Positions 31,881 through 40,046 of a stretch of DNA of 64,000 nt are shown here, piece after piece. Every line of letters starts with the position of its first letter. Position 1 is the first letter of the stretch. The DNA is taken from NCBI GenBank assembly GCA_027493525.1, contig JAOSKN010000001.1, forward strand, positions 1,426,001 through 1,490,000, written 5' to 3'. Origin of the DNA: Planctomycetota bacterium. Its GTDB lineage: Bacteria > Planctomycetota > SZUA-567 > H5-PLA8. Made by a program: the position numbers and the translations under genes. The notes under the pieces are model-generated. The model saw only the letters and a program-made list of their open reading frames with translations, did not search any database and was not told the DNA's origin.

Positions 31881-32109
31881 GTCGAAGGTGCTCTCGCGCC
31901 TTGGCCTTGGCCAAACGCATTAAGTGCTCCAGTTCCATGTAATGGCTGAGCTCGGCGGATTCTTCCGTACTCAATTGGCTCTCTTTTTCACGCTCAATAA
32001 GTTCGGCGACTCGGTTCTTGGTTGCGATGGAAGGTTGAAATGCAACAATCTCGTTGGGGGTAGTGCCCGCGGCCAGGAATTCAACGATTTCCGTATATAC
32101 CTTAAGCAT
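31870..32109 (-). CDS. Small partner protein of the HNH nuclease
   Basis: 79 aa from the ATG at 32109 (an upstream ATG at 32136 is possible). It is helical: VYTEIVEFLAAGTTPNEIVAFQPSIATKNRVAELIEREKESQLSTEESAELSHYMELEHLMRLAKAKARE. This composition is that of the small proteins often found before HNH nucleases (seen repeatedly in cyanobacteria), whose role is not known to me. Its end overlaps the HNH start, so translation is coupled. Antitoxin or nuclease-control functions are possible but unproven. Confidence 0.75.
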   Translation of the reverse strand: MLKVYTEIVEFLAAGTTPNEIVAFQPSIATKNRVAELIEREKESQLSTEESAELSHYMELEHLMRLAKAKAREHLRHGP

Positions 32110-32327
32110 GGATATTCGACACCCCAGCGTTTCCAAACCGTCCAGCTATCGAGCGCGGCCATTGTACGCGGGCATGCGAGCCAGAACTCGTCTTAATCCA
32201 CCCTTCCTTGTCGCTTATCCAGCATAGCAACGAGCGTCTTCCAGGTCAACGAGTGCATGGGTTGAACGCTACAACGACCCTCGCGCAAGGGCTTAGCCTC
32301 CATACCAAGCCGTTCTCGTCCGCTCAT

Positions 32328-32679
32328 TCACCGCGCAAACGGCGGGTGGACGATCTGCTCGCCGCAGTAGATGCACAGGGCGTGGCGTTTGTTGAGGATG
32401 CGCGAGCAGCGCGGGCATTGCACCGGCGCGGTCTTGGCGACCTTGCCGTCGAGCTTGCCGTCCTTCAGGTCGATCTTCGCGACGCGGCGCATCAGGTCCT
32501 CGTCGCTGTACCCGTGATGCTCCTTCAGGATTTCCCAAAGCGCCTCGCCGATCATCAACAGGCGTTCGACGTCATGCTGGAGCGCCGCGATCTCGTCGGA
32601 ACGGCGCGTGGCCGACGGGTCGTGCTTCCGGAACGGGCAGTTTGGCGTTCATGCCGCCGACGGACGTGTAGTCGAACAT
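32328..32679 (-). CDS. Small zinc-ribbon protein, interrupted by a 1-base frameshift
   Basis: The start at 32679 (MFDYTSVGGMNAKLPVP) has GGAGA upstream. After about 16 codons the reading continues in another frame as KHDPSATRRSDEIAALQHDVERLLMIGEALWEILKEHHGYSDEDLMRRV..., then a zinc ribbon CPRCSRILNKRHALCIYCG. The shift lies near 32628-32631 (CCGG); removing one G joins the two parts into about 116 aa, and the total length is 3n+1. The helix-then-ribbon layout could bind nucleic acid or protein. If only the intact frame is annotated, the gene is 32328-32558. Confidence 0.7.
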
Positions 32680-32694
32680 CGCAGGATCTCCCTG

Positions 32695-32775
32695 TGACCT
32701 CAAATCCCAATACTCAAGATCCAAGAACCAAACAAATCACAAATTCTAAACCACAAAACAGAAAACCGAAAACGC
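32695..32775. repeat. Degenerate A-rich heptad-like repeat
   Basis: A stretch of loosely repeated AAxCCxAAxx words (caaatcccaa, caagatccaagaacc, aaaaccgaaaacg) of very low GC content in a GC-rich region. It resembles the degenerate intergenic repeats of the same genome but has no strict unit. It precedes the zinc-ribbon gene (minus strand). Confidence 0.5.
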
Positions 32776-32867
32776 CCACAGCAGCGTCGAGATTCCGCGG
32801 CGCCAGGCCACGCTGCATTCAGGCGTCACCTACAAGATTGCGGTCGAATCCTTTCGACAATCGCCCT

Positions 32868-34076
32868 TCAGCTTCTCGGAACTCGGGGCCTGGAACTCGG
32901 AACTGCTTTCAGCCAGGACTCGGCGCGCGCGGCGGCGAGCCGTTCGAGCCAGAACGCGCCGCGTTCGAGGGCCTCGCGCTTGGAGCCGGCGAAGCGAACG
33001 AGGCTTTCGAGGGCCGCGAAGCGGCGCGCCAGGGCGGGGCGCGCGGCGAAGGAGACGCCGCCGCCGACGGCGACGCAGGGCACGCCGGCGGCGCGCGCGC
33101 GGGACGCGACGCCCGCCGGGGCCTTGCCCATCAGGGTCTGCCGGTCGAGGAGGCCCTCGCCGGTGACGGCGAGCGACGCGCCGCGAAGGCGGCGGTCGAA
33201 GTCGAGCGCGTCAAGGACGAGGTCGATGCCGGGCTTGAGCGCCGCGCCGAGGAAGGCCACGCAGCCTGCGCCGAGCCCGCCGGCGGCGCCCGCGCCGCGC
33301 AGGCGGCGCACGCGCAGGCCGAGGTCGCGCTCGACGACGGCCGCCAGGCGGCTGAGCGCCCGGTCGAGCTTCGCGACGTCGGCGGGCGTCGCGCCTTTCT
33401 GCGGGCCGTAGACGGCGCTGGCGCCGCGCGCGCCGGTGAGCGGGTTGTTGACGTCGCAGGCGACGGTGACGGGGACCTTGCGCAGGCGCCGGTCGAGGCC
33501 CTTGAGGTCGATGCGCGCGAGGTTCAGGAGCGCGGCGCCGCCGGGCGGGAGATCGCGGCCTTCGGCGTCGAGGAGCCGCGCGCCGAGCGCCTGCGCCATG
33601 CCCGCGCCGCCGTCGTTGGTCGCGCTGCCGCCGATGCCGAGGAGGATCGCGCCGGCGCCGTGGTCGAGCGCGGCGCGGATCTGGTCGCCGACGCCCCAGG
33701 TGGTGGTGACGTTCGGGTCGCGGCGCTCGGGCGGCACGAGCGGGAGGCCACTGGAGGCGGCCATCTCGAGCACCGCGGTGGGGCGCTTGCGGCCGGGCGG
33801 CGGGGGCAGCAGCGCGAAGCGCGCGGTGCGGCGTTCGCCCAGCGGCCCGCGCACCGCGGCGGCGACCGTCCGCGCGCCGGGGACGGCGCGGGCCAGCGCT
33901 TCGACGAGCCCTTCCCCGCCGTCGGCCAGCGCGACCGTGTCGGGATCGCAGCCGGCGCGGCGCAGCCCGCGGGCGAGCGCGGCATTAGCCTGTGCGGAGC
34001 TGAGCGTTCCCTTAAAGGAAGCGCAGGCGACGAGCACGCGCGGCCGTCTGAACCGGGGAGGCCGAGCGGGCTTCAT
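32868..34076 (-). CDS. Glycerate 2-kinase (GlxK/GarK family)
   Basis: 402-aa kinase, ATP + D-glycerate to 2-phosphoglycerate. Family landmarks are FKGTLSSAQANAALARGLRRAG near the start, VALADGGEGLVEALA, LEMAASSGLPLVPPERRDPNVTTTWGVGDQI, LLGIGGSATNDGGAGMAQALGA, VACDVNNPLTG..GASAVYGPQKGA and SLAVTGEGLLDRQTLMGKAP. All are typical and intact. The end (residues about 370-402) is more variable. Its first bases overlap the stop of the zinc-ribbon membrane protein (ATGA), so it is coupled to it. It could finish a glycolate-to-glycerate route started by GlcDEF. Confidence 0.93.
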   Translation of the reverse strand: MKPARPPRFRRPRVLVACASFKGTLSSAQANAALARGLRRAGCDPDTVALADGGEGLVEALARAVPGARTVAAAVRGPLGERRTARFALLPPPPGRKRPTAVLEMAASSGLPLVPPERRDPNVTTTWGVGDQIRAALDHGAGAILLGIGGSATNDGGAGMAQALGARLLDAEGRDLPPGGAALLNLARIDLKGLDRRLRKVPVTVACDVNNPLTGARGASAVYGPQKGATPADVAKLDRALSRLAAVVERDLGLRVRRLRGAGAAGGLGAGCVAFLGAALKPGIDLVLDALDFDRRLRGASLAVTGEGLLDRQTLMGKAPAGVASRARAAGVPCVAVGGGVSFAARPALARRFAALESLVRFAGSKREALERGAFWLERLAAARAESWLKAVPSSRPRVPRS

Positions 34077-35517
34077 TTCTTGCCGCTGAAGCGCGAACGG
34101 CGGGAACTCGACGCGCCATTCTTGGTGGGCGTGTCCTCGTCGTCGTCGTCATCGTCGTCGTCGTCGTCATCGTCGTTGATATCGTCGTCTTCTTCGTCGT
34201 CGTCATCGTTTTCTTCAGCGTCGTCCGCGCTGCCGTTCGGTTTCGTGACGGGCTTCAGCGTGCGGCTGGGCTTCTCGGACTTCTCGCCCGAGCGTCCGCC
34301 GGCCCCGCCCGGCTTGCCCGATTTGCCTTTCGGCGCATCGCCCTTTTTGAAGACGAAGAAATAGGTGTAGCCGACCCAGGCGCCGAGGAAGAGCAGGGCT
34401 CCGCCAAGAACGCCGGCGACCCAGACCCAGGGGTTGCCGCCGTCGATGGTGACGCCGAGGATCTGGTACTTCTTGAGCTGGAACTCGCCCGTGGACAGGC
34501 CCCAGAACAGATAGACGGCGAAGGCGAGCGCGCCGAGCGGGACGGCGCCGACGAACATCCAGAAGACGGCCTTCTCGAGGTTGAGCGGCGGGGGCGGAAG
34601 CGGCTCGTCCTCGCGGCGCGTGGCGCGCCCGCGGCGGGAGGCGGACGGGGCGATGGACGCGGAGGAGGCGGCCACGGCCTGCAGGATGCCGCCGGAGAGG
34701 TCCCCGTCGCGCTGCTTGAGGTCCTTGGTCTTCTCGTCGAAGTCGATGTCGTCCCCGTCGAGGGTGTAGCTGGACTCGCCGGGCCCGGGTTGCTTGGGCG
34801 CGCCGATCTCGATCAGCTCATCGAGCATCGCGGAGCGGACCGCGGCCTCGACTTCGCCGGGCGGGGGCATGGGGAGCGTCTCGTCGGGGCCCAGGTTCGG
34901 CGGATTGGAATCGTCCGGGCGCTTTTTCTTCTTTCTTTTTTCTTCTTCTTGCGCCGGGTCTCCGAGGGCTCGTCGCGGTCGTCCCGGAGGTTGATGACGG
35001 GCTGGGTCTCGCCGAGATCCTCGCCGCTTGGGGCGTCCTTGCCGTCCTCGCTGTCCGCCGCAGGCTTGGCCTTGCGCGGGGCCTTCTTCTCGGGACGCGT
35101 TTCGTCCTCGTCATCCGGATTCGCGGCGCCGGAGGGGGCGGATTTCGACGGCTTGAGCGTCGCGGGCTTGAGGCCGACGTCGCTGCGGCCATCGGGCAAC
35201 TTGCGTTCCTCGGGAGCGAGCTTCTTCGCGGACGGCTTGGTGGGCTTCGCCAAGTTCGCCGTGGACGGCGCGTCGTCGGTGAGCCTCGCGCTGCGGGCTT
35301 TGGAGAGCGCGGCGGCGATGCGGCTGGAACTGGAACCCGTGCCCGCGCTCGGGCCGGGATCGCCCTTCTTGACCGCCTTCAGGTCCAGCTCCGCGCCGAG
35401 CTTATAGTGCTGGTTGCACCACGGACAGATGAGCACTTGTCCGGGCTTCTTCTTGGAAAGGTCAAAGACGACCTGGCCGCACGTGCAGGGAGCCGAGGCG
35501 CCGTGGGTGTCTTTCAT
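34073..35517 (-). CDS. Zinc-ribbon and acidic-tail membrane protein, with a frameshift
   Basis: The N-terminal part (from the ATG at 35517: MKDTHGASAPCTCGQVVFDLSKKKPGQVLICPWCNQHYKLG) is a CxC...CxxC zinc ribbon followed by a long Lys/Ala/Pro/Asp-rich linker. The second part is read in another frame after the lysine-rich point RRKKKKK: RPDDSNPPNLGPDETLPMPPPGEVEAA..., then two membrane helices (AVFWMFVGAVPLGALAFAVYLFWG and WVWVAGVLGGALLFLGAWVGYTYFFVF), and a tail with a run of twelve aspartates. The length is 3n+2, as for one missing base, most simply in the A-run at 34936-34941. The two zinc ligand pairs suggest a metal- or RNA-contacting head on a membrane anchor. The function is unknown. Confidence 0.65.
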
Positions 35518-35676
35518 CGTGGCTTCGCTGCGATCCCCGAGGCGGCGCGCGACCGGGGCGGTCCCGGCGCGAACACGAGCCGGCTACTATAGCGGAGGCG
35601 CGGCCAAATTCATGGGAGTTTTGTGACTCCCAGGCATGGAAATCGGGGCGCGCGCGGCCGGGCCTCCCGGACGGGG

Positions 35677-37157
35677 CTAAACCGGCGGGCGCTGCGCGTG
35701 ATGCGCGGTGCGGGCCTGGTAGGCCGCGGCGGTACGGAGCATGCGGACCTCGTCGAAGGGCCGGCCGAGCAGTTGCATGCCCACGGGCAACCCGCTTTGC
35801 GTAAAGCCGCAGGGCATCGAGAGGCCGGGAATCGTGGCGAGGTTGGCGGTGATGGTGAAGATGTCCGAGAGGTACATGGCGAGCGGGTCGTCGGCCTTCT
35901 CGCCGACCTTGAAGGCCGGGGTGGGCGAGGTCGGCCCGACGATCACGTCGCAGGCCTCGAAAGCCTTGTCGAAGTCCCGGCGCAGCAGCGCGCGGACTTT
36001 CTGGGCCTTGAGGTAGTAGGCGTCGTAGTAGCCACTGGAGAGCGCGTAGGTGCCGAGCATGATGCGGCGCTTGACCTCGGCGCCGAAGCCCTCGGCGCGG
36101 CTCCTGCTGTACAGTTCGACCAGGCCGGCCTCATCCGGCGTGCGGTGGCCGTAGTGGACGCCGTCGAAGCGCGCGAGGTTGCTGGAGGCCTCGGCGGTGG
36201 CGACGAGGTAGTAGACGGCGATCCCGTACTTGCTGTTGGGCAGCGAGACGTCCACGGTCCGCGCGCCGAGGGCCTTGAGGTCCTCGAGGCCCTTGCGCAC
36301 GGCCGCCTCGACCTCGGGGTCGCCGCCCTTGACGAAGTACTCGGCGGGGACGCCGACGCGCAGGCCGTTCAGGTCGGCGGGGGCTCCGAGCGCGGCGAGT
36401 TCGCGGGGCAGTTCGGCGGCGGCGCTGGTCGCGTCGCGCTCGTCCTTCCCCCGATGACCGCCAGGGCCAGCGCGGCGTCGGCCGCGTCGCGCGCGAAAGG
36501 CCCGATCTGGTCGAGCGAACTGGCGAAGGCCACCAGGCCGTAACGCGAGACGCGCCCGTAGGTGGGCTTGAGGCCCGTGACACCGCAGAGACAGGCCGGC
36601 TGGCGGATCGAGCCCCCGGTGTCGCTGCCCAGCGCGAGCGGGACGATCCCCGCGGCCACCGCGACGGCCGAGCCGCCCGAACTGCCGCCCGGAACGCGCT
36701 CGCGGTCCCACGGGTTGCGCGTCGTCATCAGCGCGCTGTTCTCGGTCGAGCTGCCCATGGCGAACTCGTCGAGGTTCGTCTTGCCGATCGGCGTCGCGCC
36801 CGCGGCGAGGAGCTTCTCCACGGCCGTCGCCGTGTACGGCGGGACGTAGTTTTCGAGGATCTTCGAGCCGCAAGTGGTGCGCGTGCCCTTGAGGCACATG
36901 TTGTCCTTGAGCGCGACGGGCACGCCGGCGAGCAGGCCAGGATCCTCGCCGCGCGCGAGCTTCGCGTCGGTCGCGCGCGCCTGTTCCAGCGCCAACTCGT
37001 CCAGGATCGAGACGAAGACGCGCAAGCCGCCGTCGAGTTCGTGCGCGCGCGCCAGCGCCGCGCGGGCGGCGTCCTCGGCGGAGAACGCCTTCGCGCGCAC
37101 GCCCGCGGCGACCTCGCGCGCGCTCATCCAGGCATAGCTCTTGGGATCGAGAGGCAT
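35677..37157 (-). CDS. gatA: Aspartyl/glutamyl-tRNA amidotransferase subunit A, with a frameshift
   Basis: Amidase subunit that supplies ammonia to amidate misacylated Glu-tRNA(Gln) or Asp-tRNA(Asn). The N-terminal frame carries [24 protein letters not shown] with the catalytic Lys, [14 protein letters not shown] and [48 protein letters not shown]. It then loses frame after VIGG. The other frame resumes with [14 protein letters not shown] and runs to the normal end [35 protein letters not shown]. Adding one G to the run at 36448-36452 (plus strand CCCCC) restores [12 protein letters not shown]. The total length is 3n+2. GatA is essential in most bacteria that use it, so a consensus error is likely. 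The start at 37157 has GGAG upstream. Confidence 0.93.
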
Positions 37158-37315
37158 GTACGGCTCCGTGCCGGCTGGCGAAGGCGATCAGTCTACGGGG
37201 ACGGCGGACGCGGGCAAGTGAGAGCGCCGGGCGAAGCGGCGTCACGTGGACCGGCGCGGGTGGGATGCAAGAGAACGACGGGGTCCTTTCACGCATCTCG
37301 TTTTGCGTTTCATGC

Positions 37316-38350
37316 TCACCCCTGCACGCCCTTCACCACCACGTAGGCCACCGCCGACCCAAGGCCCATGAACAGGATCACGAAATAGAGCGCGATCAGC
37401 CCGAGCGCGGGGCCCCAGCCGGACGAACGCATCTGGATTCGCTCCCACAGTTCCCGGACGGAGAAGGCCATGTCGGAGGCCTTCTTGGGCTGCAGGAACG
37501 GGGACTCCACCTGGATGGTCTCGGAGAGGAACTCGGCGACCTCGGGGGTCAGCGGGGGCGGAGGCGCGCCGGGCGGGGCTTCGAGGGCGGGCTTGAGCCG
37601 GTGCGCCAGACGCCCGGTGCGCATGGAGGTGGACGAACCGAGCGCGAAGAGGAGGCCGAAGCCGACCAGCAGCCAGGCGTCCATCCAGAAGCCGAGCCCG
37701 GCGAGCGCCAGGCCGGTGCCGAACTTGAACCAGCCCTCGGCGAGCGGGCTGCGCGCGAAGAGGACGCGGTTCCAGAAGTGCCCCCCGCCGAGGGGAAAAA
37801 AGGGCAGCAGGTTGAAACCGTTGACGACCAGCAGGAGTTCGCCGGCGCGACGAAGCGCCGGATGGGCGCCGCCGGAAGCCGCGTCGTACAGCAGCAGACA
37901 CGACCCGCAGGCGATTCCCGGCGCCGGCCCCAGGAGCGAGACGAGCGCCTCCTGCCAGTCCTCGGCGTGCTCCTTCCTCCCGGTCGCCGCCGCGCCGAGA
38001 GCGGGAATGAACAGGATGCGCAGATCGCGATAGCCGAAGGCGAGCATGCCCAGGTAGTGGCCCAGTTCATGCAGGAAGAGGATCACGAGCAGGAGCGCGA
38101 GGTCGATCGGCTCGAATTGCCAGTAGCCGACGAGGAGAAAGAGCGCGGCCGAGACGACCAGAATCAGGAGCCCCTGCCCCACTCCGGTGCGCTTTCGGTT
38201 CAGGGCCTCGATGGCCTCGACGATCTCCGCGCCGTCGAAATGACGCGGCGGCGGGTGCATCCGAGCCTGGAGTTCGGCCTCGTGCGCGGCGCGGGCCGAG
38301 TTGGGCGGCGGCGGAGCGGAATCCCGCGGCGCTGGGGACGGTTCGTCCAT
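37316..38350 (-). CDS. M50/site-2-protease-like membrane protein
   Basis: 344 aa with about six helices. [27 protein letters not shown] contains the zinc-binding HELGH. The second family motif appears as [19 protein letters not shown], where the expected LDG aspartate is replaced by Gly (PLGGG). The order of helices and motifs otherwise fits the S2P/M50 family (intramembrane zinc proteases such as SpoIVFB or RseP). The C-terminus ([17 protein letters not shown]...) precedes a final helix. Without the Asp ligand, activity is doubtful. Confidence 0.78.
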   Translation of the reverse strand: MDEPSPAPRDSAPPPPNSARAAHEAELQARMHPPPRHFDGAEIVEAIEALNRKRTGVGQGLLILVVSAALFLLVGYWQFEPIDLALLLVILFLHELGHYLGMLAFGYRDLRILFIPALGAAATGRKEHAEDWQEALVSLLGPAPGIACGSCLLLYDAASGGAHPALRRAGELLLVVNGFNLLPFFPLGGGHFWNRVLFARSPLAEGWFKFGTGLALAGLGFWMDAWLLVGFGLLFALGSSTSMRTGRLAHRLKPALEAPPGAPPPPLTPEVAEFLSETIQVESPFLQPKKASDMAFSVRELWERIQMRSSGWGPALGLIALYFVILFMGLGSAVAYVVVKGVQG

Positions 38351-38532
38351 GCCGCATGGCATACCAAATCGGCGCAGGGGAGCAACCGGGCGCGGCGGAG
38401 CGGGTCGAGCGGAGTACCGGAGTCGAAGGGCGGGATTCCTGCAAGCGTTTCAATTTCGCCGCGCGAACACAGCCCGGCGGGCCTTGCCGCCCGATGGCAG
38501 GAATCGCGCAGGATTCGGAATTTTGATTTTGG

Positions 38533-40005
38533 GTAACCGTTCAGTCCCCTATGAAGGCTCATTTTTTACGTCACGCCATCCGATACTGTATGTGTGCGCG
38601 AGCTTAAACCCAACCCGGCTTGTCCGAATTGCGCGGTGCTCCTGGCGCGGATCGAAGAATTGGAAGCCAAGCTGGAGCGGCTTTCCGAGCGCTTGAACCA
38701 GAATTCCTCGAACTCTTCCAAACCACCGTCGTCCGATGCGCCCTGGCAGAAGCCTCCAGCCGCCAAGAAGCCGAGCGGCCGCAAACCCGGCGGACAACCC
38801 GGACATCCGGGCCATCACCGTGTACGTTTGCCGCCCGAACGGGTCACGCACGTGGTCCATTACGTGCCGCACGTATGTGCGGAATGCCAAGCCCCCTTGT
38901 CTAAGCGGCCAGGGCCACACGATCCGCATCCGACTTGGCATCAAGTCGCGGAGTTGCCGCCGCAGCCGGCCGAAATCACCGAATACCAGGGGCACGCACG
39001 CACCTGTCCGTGCTGCGGCTGCCGCACCCGCGCGGAGATTCCGCCGGAGATTCAAGCCCATGCGCTGGGTCCCAACCTGGCGGCGGCGTTGTCGTATCTG
39101 AGTGGGCGTGGCCACGCCAGCAAGCGCAACGTCCAGGAACTCGCCGAGACCGTCTTTGGGGTCCCGCTATCCCTGGGCACGGTGATCAAGCTCGAACACG
39201 AGATGAGCGGCGCGCTGGAAGGGCCTCACGCGCAGGCGCTGGCGGCCGTGCGTGGGGCGGCTTTCAAAAACGTGGATGAAACCGGCTGGGCGAAGGGTGG
39301 CAAGCTGTGTTGGCTGTGGGTGGCAGCCACGCGGAGCGTCGCAGCCTTTCAAATTCACGCCCACCGGGGTAAGGACGGCCTGAAGGCGTTGCTGGGGGCG
39401 TGTTGCGGCATCCTCGGCTCCGACCGCTGGGGCGCCTACGCGCACCTGCCGCCGCGGCAGCGGCAAATTTGCTGGGCGCACCTCAAGCGCGATTTTCAGA
39501 AGTTGATCGACCTGGGATCCGCGACACAACCGCTCGGCCGAGCGGGCCGCAAGACCGCCCGAGCGGTCTTTGCGGCCTGGAAGGATTTCAAAGACCGGCG
39601 TTGCGACCGTGCCGCGCTACACGTGCGGTTGCAACCGATACGCCTGCGTTTCCAGAGAACGCTCCGGCTCGGAAGCAGGGGCGCGGACCCCAAAACCAAG
39701 CGCTTTTGCAGACGCGTGCTGAAAGTCTACGACGCGCTGTGGACCTTCGCGGCCGTCGAAGGCATCGAACCGACCAACAACCACGCCGAACGGATGTTGC
39801 GTCCGGCGGTGCTGTGGCGCAAAGGGAGCTTCGGCAATCACAGTACCGCAGGCTGCCGTTTCACCGAACGGATCTTGACCACCGTGCAGACCTTGCGTTT
39901 GCAAAAGCGTCCCATCCTTGACTATCTGCGCAGGGCCTTGGCTGCTCACCGCACCGGCGCAAAGGCTCCGGCATTCCTTGCAGCGGTAGGGAACTGAACG
40001 GTTAC
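38533..40005 (+). mobile_element. IS66-family insertion sequence, complete
   Basis: 1473 bp. The terminal inverted repeats read GTAACCGTTCAGTCCCCTA (38533-38551) and, inverted, GTAACCGTTCAGTTCCCTA (complement of 39987-40005), matching at 18 of 19. Perfect 8-bp target duplications GATTTTGG flank it (38525-38532 and 40006-40013), as expected for IS66. Only one transposase gene is present; there is no tnpA or tnpB, as in the ISBst12-like subgroup. Confidence 0.93.
38594..39997 (+). CDS. IS66-family transposase
   Basis: 467 aa from a GTG at 38594. N-terminal coiled coil (ARIEELEAKLERLSERLNQNSSNSSKPPSSDAP) with the IS66 signature NSSNSSKPPSSD, then a proline/lysine-rich linker (KKPSGRKPGGQPGHPGHHR), a zinc-finger region (HVCAECQ, CPCCGCRT), and the DDE core with VDETGWAKGGKLCWLWV (first Asp), SDRWGAYAHLP (second) and NNHAERMLRP (Glu). 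The catalytic residues look intact. The gene ends 8 bases before the right end of the element. Confidence 0.93.
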   Translation: MRELKPNPACPNCAVLLARIEELEAKLERLSERLNQNSSNSSKPPSSDAPWQKPPAAKKPSGRKPGGQPGHPGHHRVRLPPERVTHVVHYVPHVCAECQAPLSKRPGPHDPHPTWHQVAELPPQPAEITEYQGHARTCPCCGCRTRAEIPPEIQAHALGPNLAAALSYLSGRGHASKRNVQELAETVFGVPLSLGTVIKLEHEMSGALEGPHAQALAAVRGAAFKNVDETGWAKGGKLCWLWVAATRSVAAFQIHAHRGKDGLKALLGACCGILGSDRWGAYAHLPPRQRQICWAHLKRDFQKLIDLGSATQPLGRAGRKTARAVFAAWKDFKDRRCDRAALHVRLQPIRLRFQRTLRLGSRGADPKTKRFCRRVLKVYDALWTFAAVEGIEPTNNHAERMLRPAVLWRKGSFGNHSTAGCRFTERILTTVQTLRLQKRPILDYLRRALAAHRTGAKAPAFLAAVGN

Positions 40006-40046
40006 GATTTTGGAATCCGGGCAAGAAGCGTAAGACTCAAGCGGCG

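Noticed and set aside
34900..34960. Programmed -1 frameshift at the A-run
   Set aside because: The zero frame reads AAA-AAA-G and not A-AAA-AAG, and no downstream pseudoknot is evident; a missing base is simpler.
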